Assembly (NCBI GenBank): GCA_030825825.1
Contig: JAPJPE010000070.1
Location: 1 to 6,450, forward strand
DNA: 6,450 nt
DNA from: Streptococcus sp.
GTDB taxonomy: Bacteria > Bacillota > Bacilli > Lactobacillales > Streptococcaceae
Direction of reading: 5' to 3'
The notes under the pieces were generated by a model. It was not told the origin of the DNA, made no database searches, and saw only the letters and a program-made list of their open reading frames with translations. The translations under genes were made by a program, and so were the position numbers. Positions within the stretch are counted from its first letter, which is position 1. Each line of letters opens with the position of its first letter. Below are positions 5,592 to 6,450 of the stretch, piece after piece.

Positions 5592-5594
5592 GTT

Positions 5595-6341
5595 TTATAT
5601 GATTTTCGTATACAAGGCATATTTGTCTTTGATCTTCTTTGGAATACTATCATCAGTAATAATGGCATTCAGGTCTTCCACTCGATAGAAACTATAGAAA
5701 GAATAGCTATCAAACTTACTGTTATCGGCAACCACATATTTCTCAATTGCATTGTTTAGAATAATGGCATTACCATTTCCTTCTTCTTCATTGGCTGTGG
5801 AAACATGATGCCCATCGATGCCATTGACCCCGATGAAAGCTTTAGAAACCTTGATTTCTTTCAAGAGTTTATTGGCAAATTGCCCGACAAAAGTTTGTGT
5901 CTTCACCCGGTAGCGACCACCAACTAAGATCAGGTCATAATTTGGAAAATCCTTTAGCTTTTCAAAAATGGGAAGGGAATTGGTGACAATACTGATTTCC
6001 TTTCCTTCTAAATAGTCGCCGATAAAATCTGTTGTTGTACCAGACCCAATAAAGACGGTATCCCCATTTTCGATCAAGTCTGCACATTTTTTTGCAATGG
6101 TTCGTTTCTCATCAATATTGATGAGATTTTTCTCACTGTGAGAAGCTTCTAACAAGCCATCTTTTACCTTTTTGTGGGCTCCACCATGTACACGAACTAA
6201 AAGACCTTGTTTTTCAAGATCAATCAGATCGCGACGAATGGTCATGTCTGTCACCCCAAAGAGTTCCTTGAGTTCTTTGACTGATACCACACTTTTTCGA
6301 TCCAGTTCCTGAAGAATTTCAACATGTCTGCTATCTTTCAT
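5595..6341 (-). CDS. lacR: DeoR-family transcriptional repressor, probable LacR
   Basis: This DeoR-family sugar-operon regulator has 248 residues, the usual length. The N-terminal winged helix-turn-helix spans about residues 6-57, with the recognition region VTDMTIRRDLIDLEKQGLLVRVHGGA (30-55). The C-terminal DeoRC domain carries GSGTTT at 99-104, a phosphosugar-binding loop, and ADNSKF at 205-210, both typical of the family. Known LacR proteins respond to tagatose-6-phosphate; the same is inferred here from the adjacent lac genes. The start at 6341 follows a modest GGAAG site about 7 bases upstream, suggesting limited translation, as suits a repressor. It has its own promoter and terminator. 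An operator-like box next to its promoter hints at autoregulation. It could instead be a close paralogue dedicated to the galactose PTS; the name rests on family plus position. Confidence 0.85.
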   Translation of the reverse strand: MKDSRHVEILQELDRKSVVSVKELKELFGVTDMTIRRDLIDLEKQGLLVRVHGGAHKKVKDGLLEASHSEKNLINIDEKRTIAKKCADLIENGDTVFIGSGTTTDFIGDYLEGKEISIVTNSLPIFEKLKDFPNYDLILVGGRYRVKTQTFVGQFANKLLKEIKVSKAFIGVNGIDGHHVSTANEEEGNGNAIILNNAIEKYVVADNSKFDSYSFYSFYRVEDLNAIITDDSIPKKIKDKYALYTKII

Positions 6342-6374
6342 GGTACTACTTCCATTCCTACTATATTTGTCTCT

Positions 6375-6402
6375 ATTATACTATATTTTTTAAAAAACAC
6401 AA
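6375..6402 (-). promoter_or_regulatory. Promoter of lacR
   Basis: A perfect -10 TATAAT (6380-6375) is preceded at 16 bp by a weak -35, TTGTGT (6402-6397). The spacer contains TTTTTTAAAAAA. Predicted start is near 6368, about 27 bases before the lacR ATG. The poor -35 suggests low expression compared with the other two promoters. Confidence 0.65.
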
Positions 6403-6411
6403 ATTCAAACA
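6402..6411 (-). promoter_or_regulatory. Possible LacR operator box at the lacR promoter
   Basis: The minus strand reads TGTTTGAATT, 9 of 10 to TGTTTNWTTT, abutting the weak -35 of lacR. It would fit autoregulation. A related ATGTTTA lies about 20 bp further upstream on the minus strand (near 6426-6432). The match is weaker than at the other two promoters. Confidence 0.3.
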
Positions 6412-6450
6412 TTATATTAACAAGGGTAAACATGATATTTTTAAATAAAT

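Noticed and set aside
1..6450. Mobile elements, CRISPR arrays, tRNA or rRNA genes, or an undescribed system
   Set aside because: No spaced direct-repeat arrays, transposase fragments, terminal repeats or RNA-gene structure were recognised by eye on either strand; every long minus-strand frame belongs to a known family.

Overview
The window carries one complete sugar-catabolism locus, all on the minus strand, from a low-GC Gram-positive bacterium. It is most likely a Streptococcus. The reasons are AT-rich spacers, strong AAAGGAGG-type ribosome binding sites, consensus vegetative promoters with 17-bp spacers, CcpA cre-like sites, and LacA/LacB/LacC/LacD proteins that closely resemble the streptococcal tagatose-6-phosphate pathway as I know it. 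The species cannot be fixed from sequence alone.

Layout in transcription order (high to low coordinates): a DeoR-type repressor, probably lacR (6341-5595), with its own promoter and terminator; a 189-bp regulatory gap; EIIA, EIIB and EIIC of a galactitol/galactose-type PTS (5405-3013); a 202-bp gap with an intrinsic terminator followed by a fresh promoter; then lacA, lacB, lacC and lacD (2810 to the window edge). lacD has no stop in view only because the window ends about 20 codons before its expected end.

How they work together: the PTS probably brings in galactose (or a related hexose/hexitol) as its 6-phosphate. LacAB isomerises galactose-6-phosphate to tagatose-6-phosphate, LacC phosphorylates it to tagatose-1,6-bisphosphate, and LacD cleaves that to dihydroxyacetone phosphate and glyceraldehyde-3-phosphate. 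The repressor would respond to a pathway phosphosugar. No lactose PTS (lacFE) or phospho-beta-galactosidase (lacG) is visible, so within this window the locus looks like a galactose module, not a lactose module.

None of the protein families is new. The most interesting content is regulatory: transport and catabolic genes are separate transcription units joined by a shared operator-like 11-mer placed one helical turn apart relative to the two -35 boxes, plus two cre-like sites, one of them inside the PTS operon. Four starts (EIIA, EIIB, EIIC, LacA) are called downstream of the longest reading frame because the Shine-Dalgarno sequence lies inside the extension.
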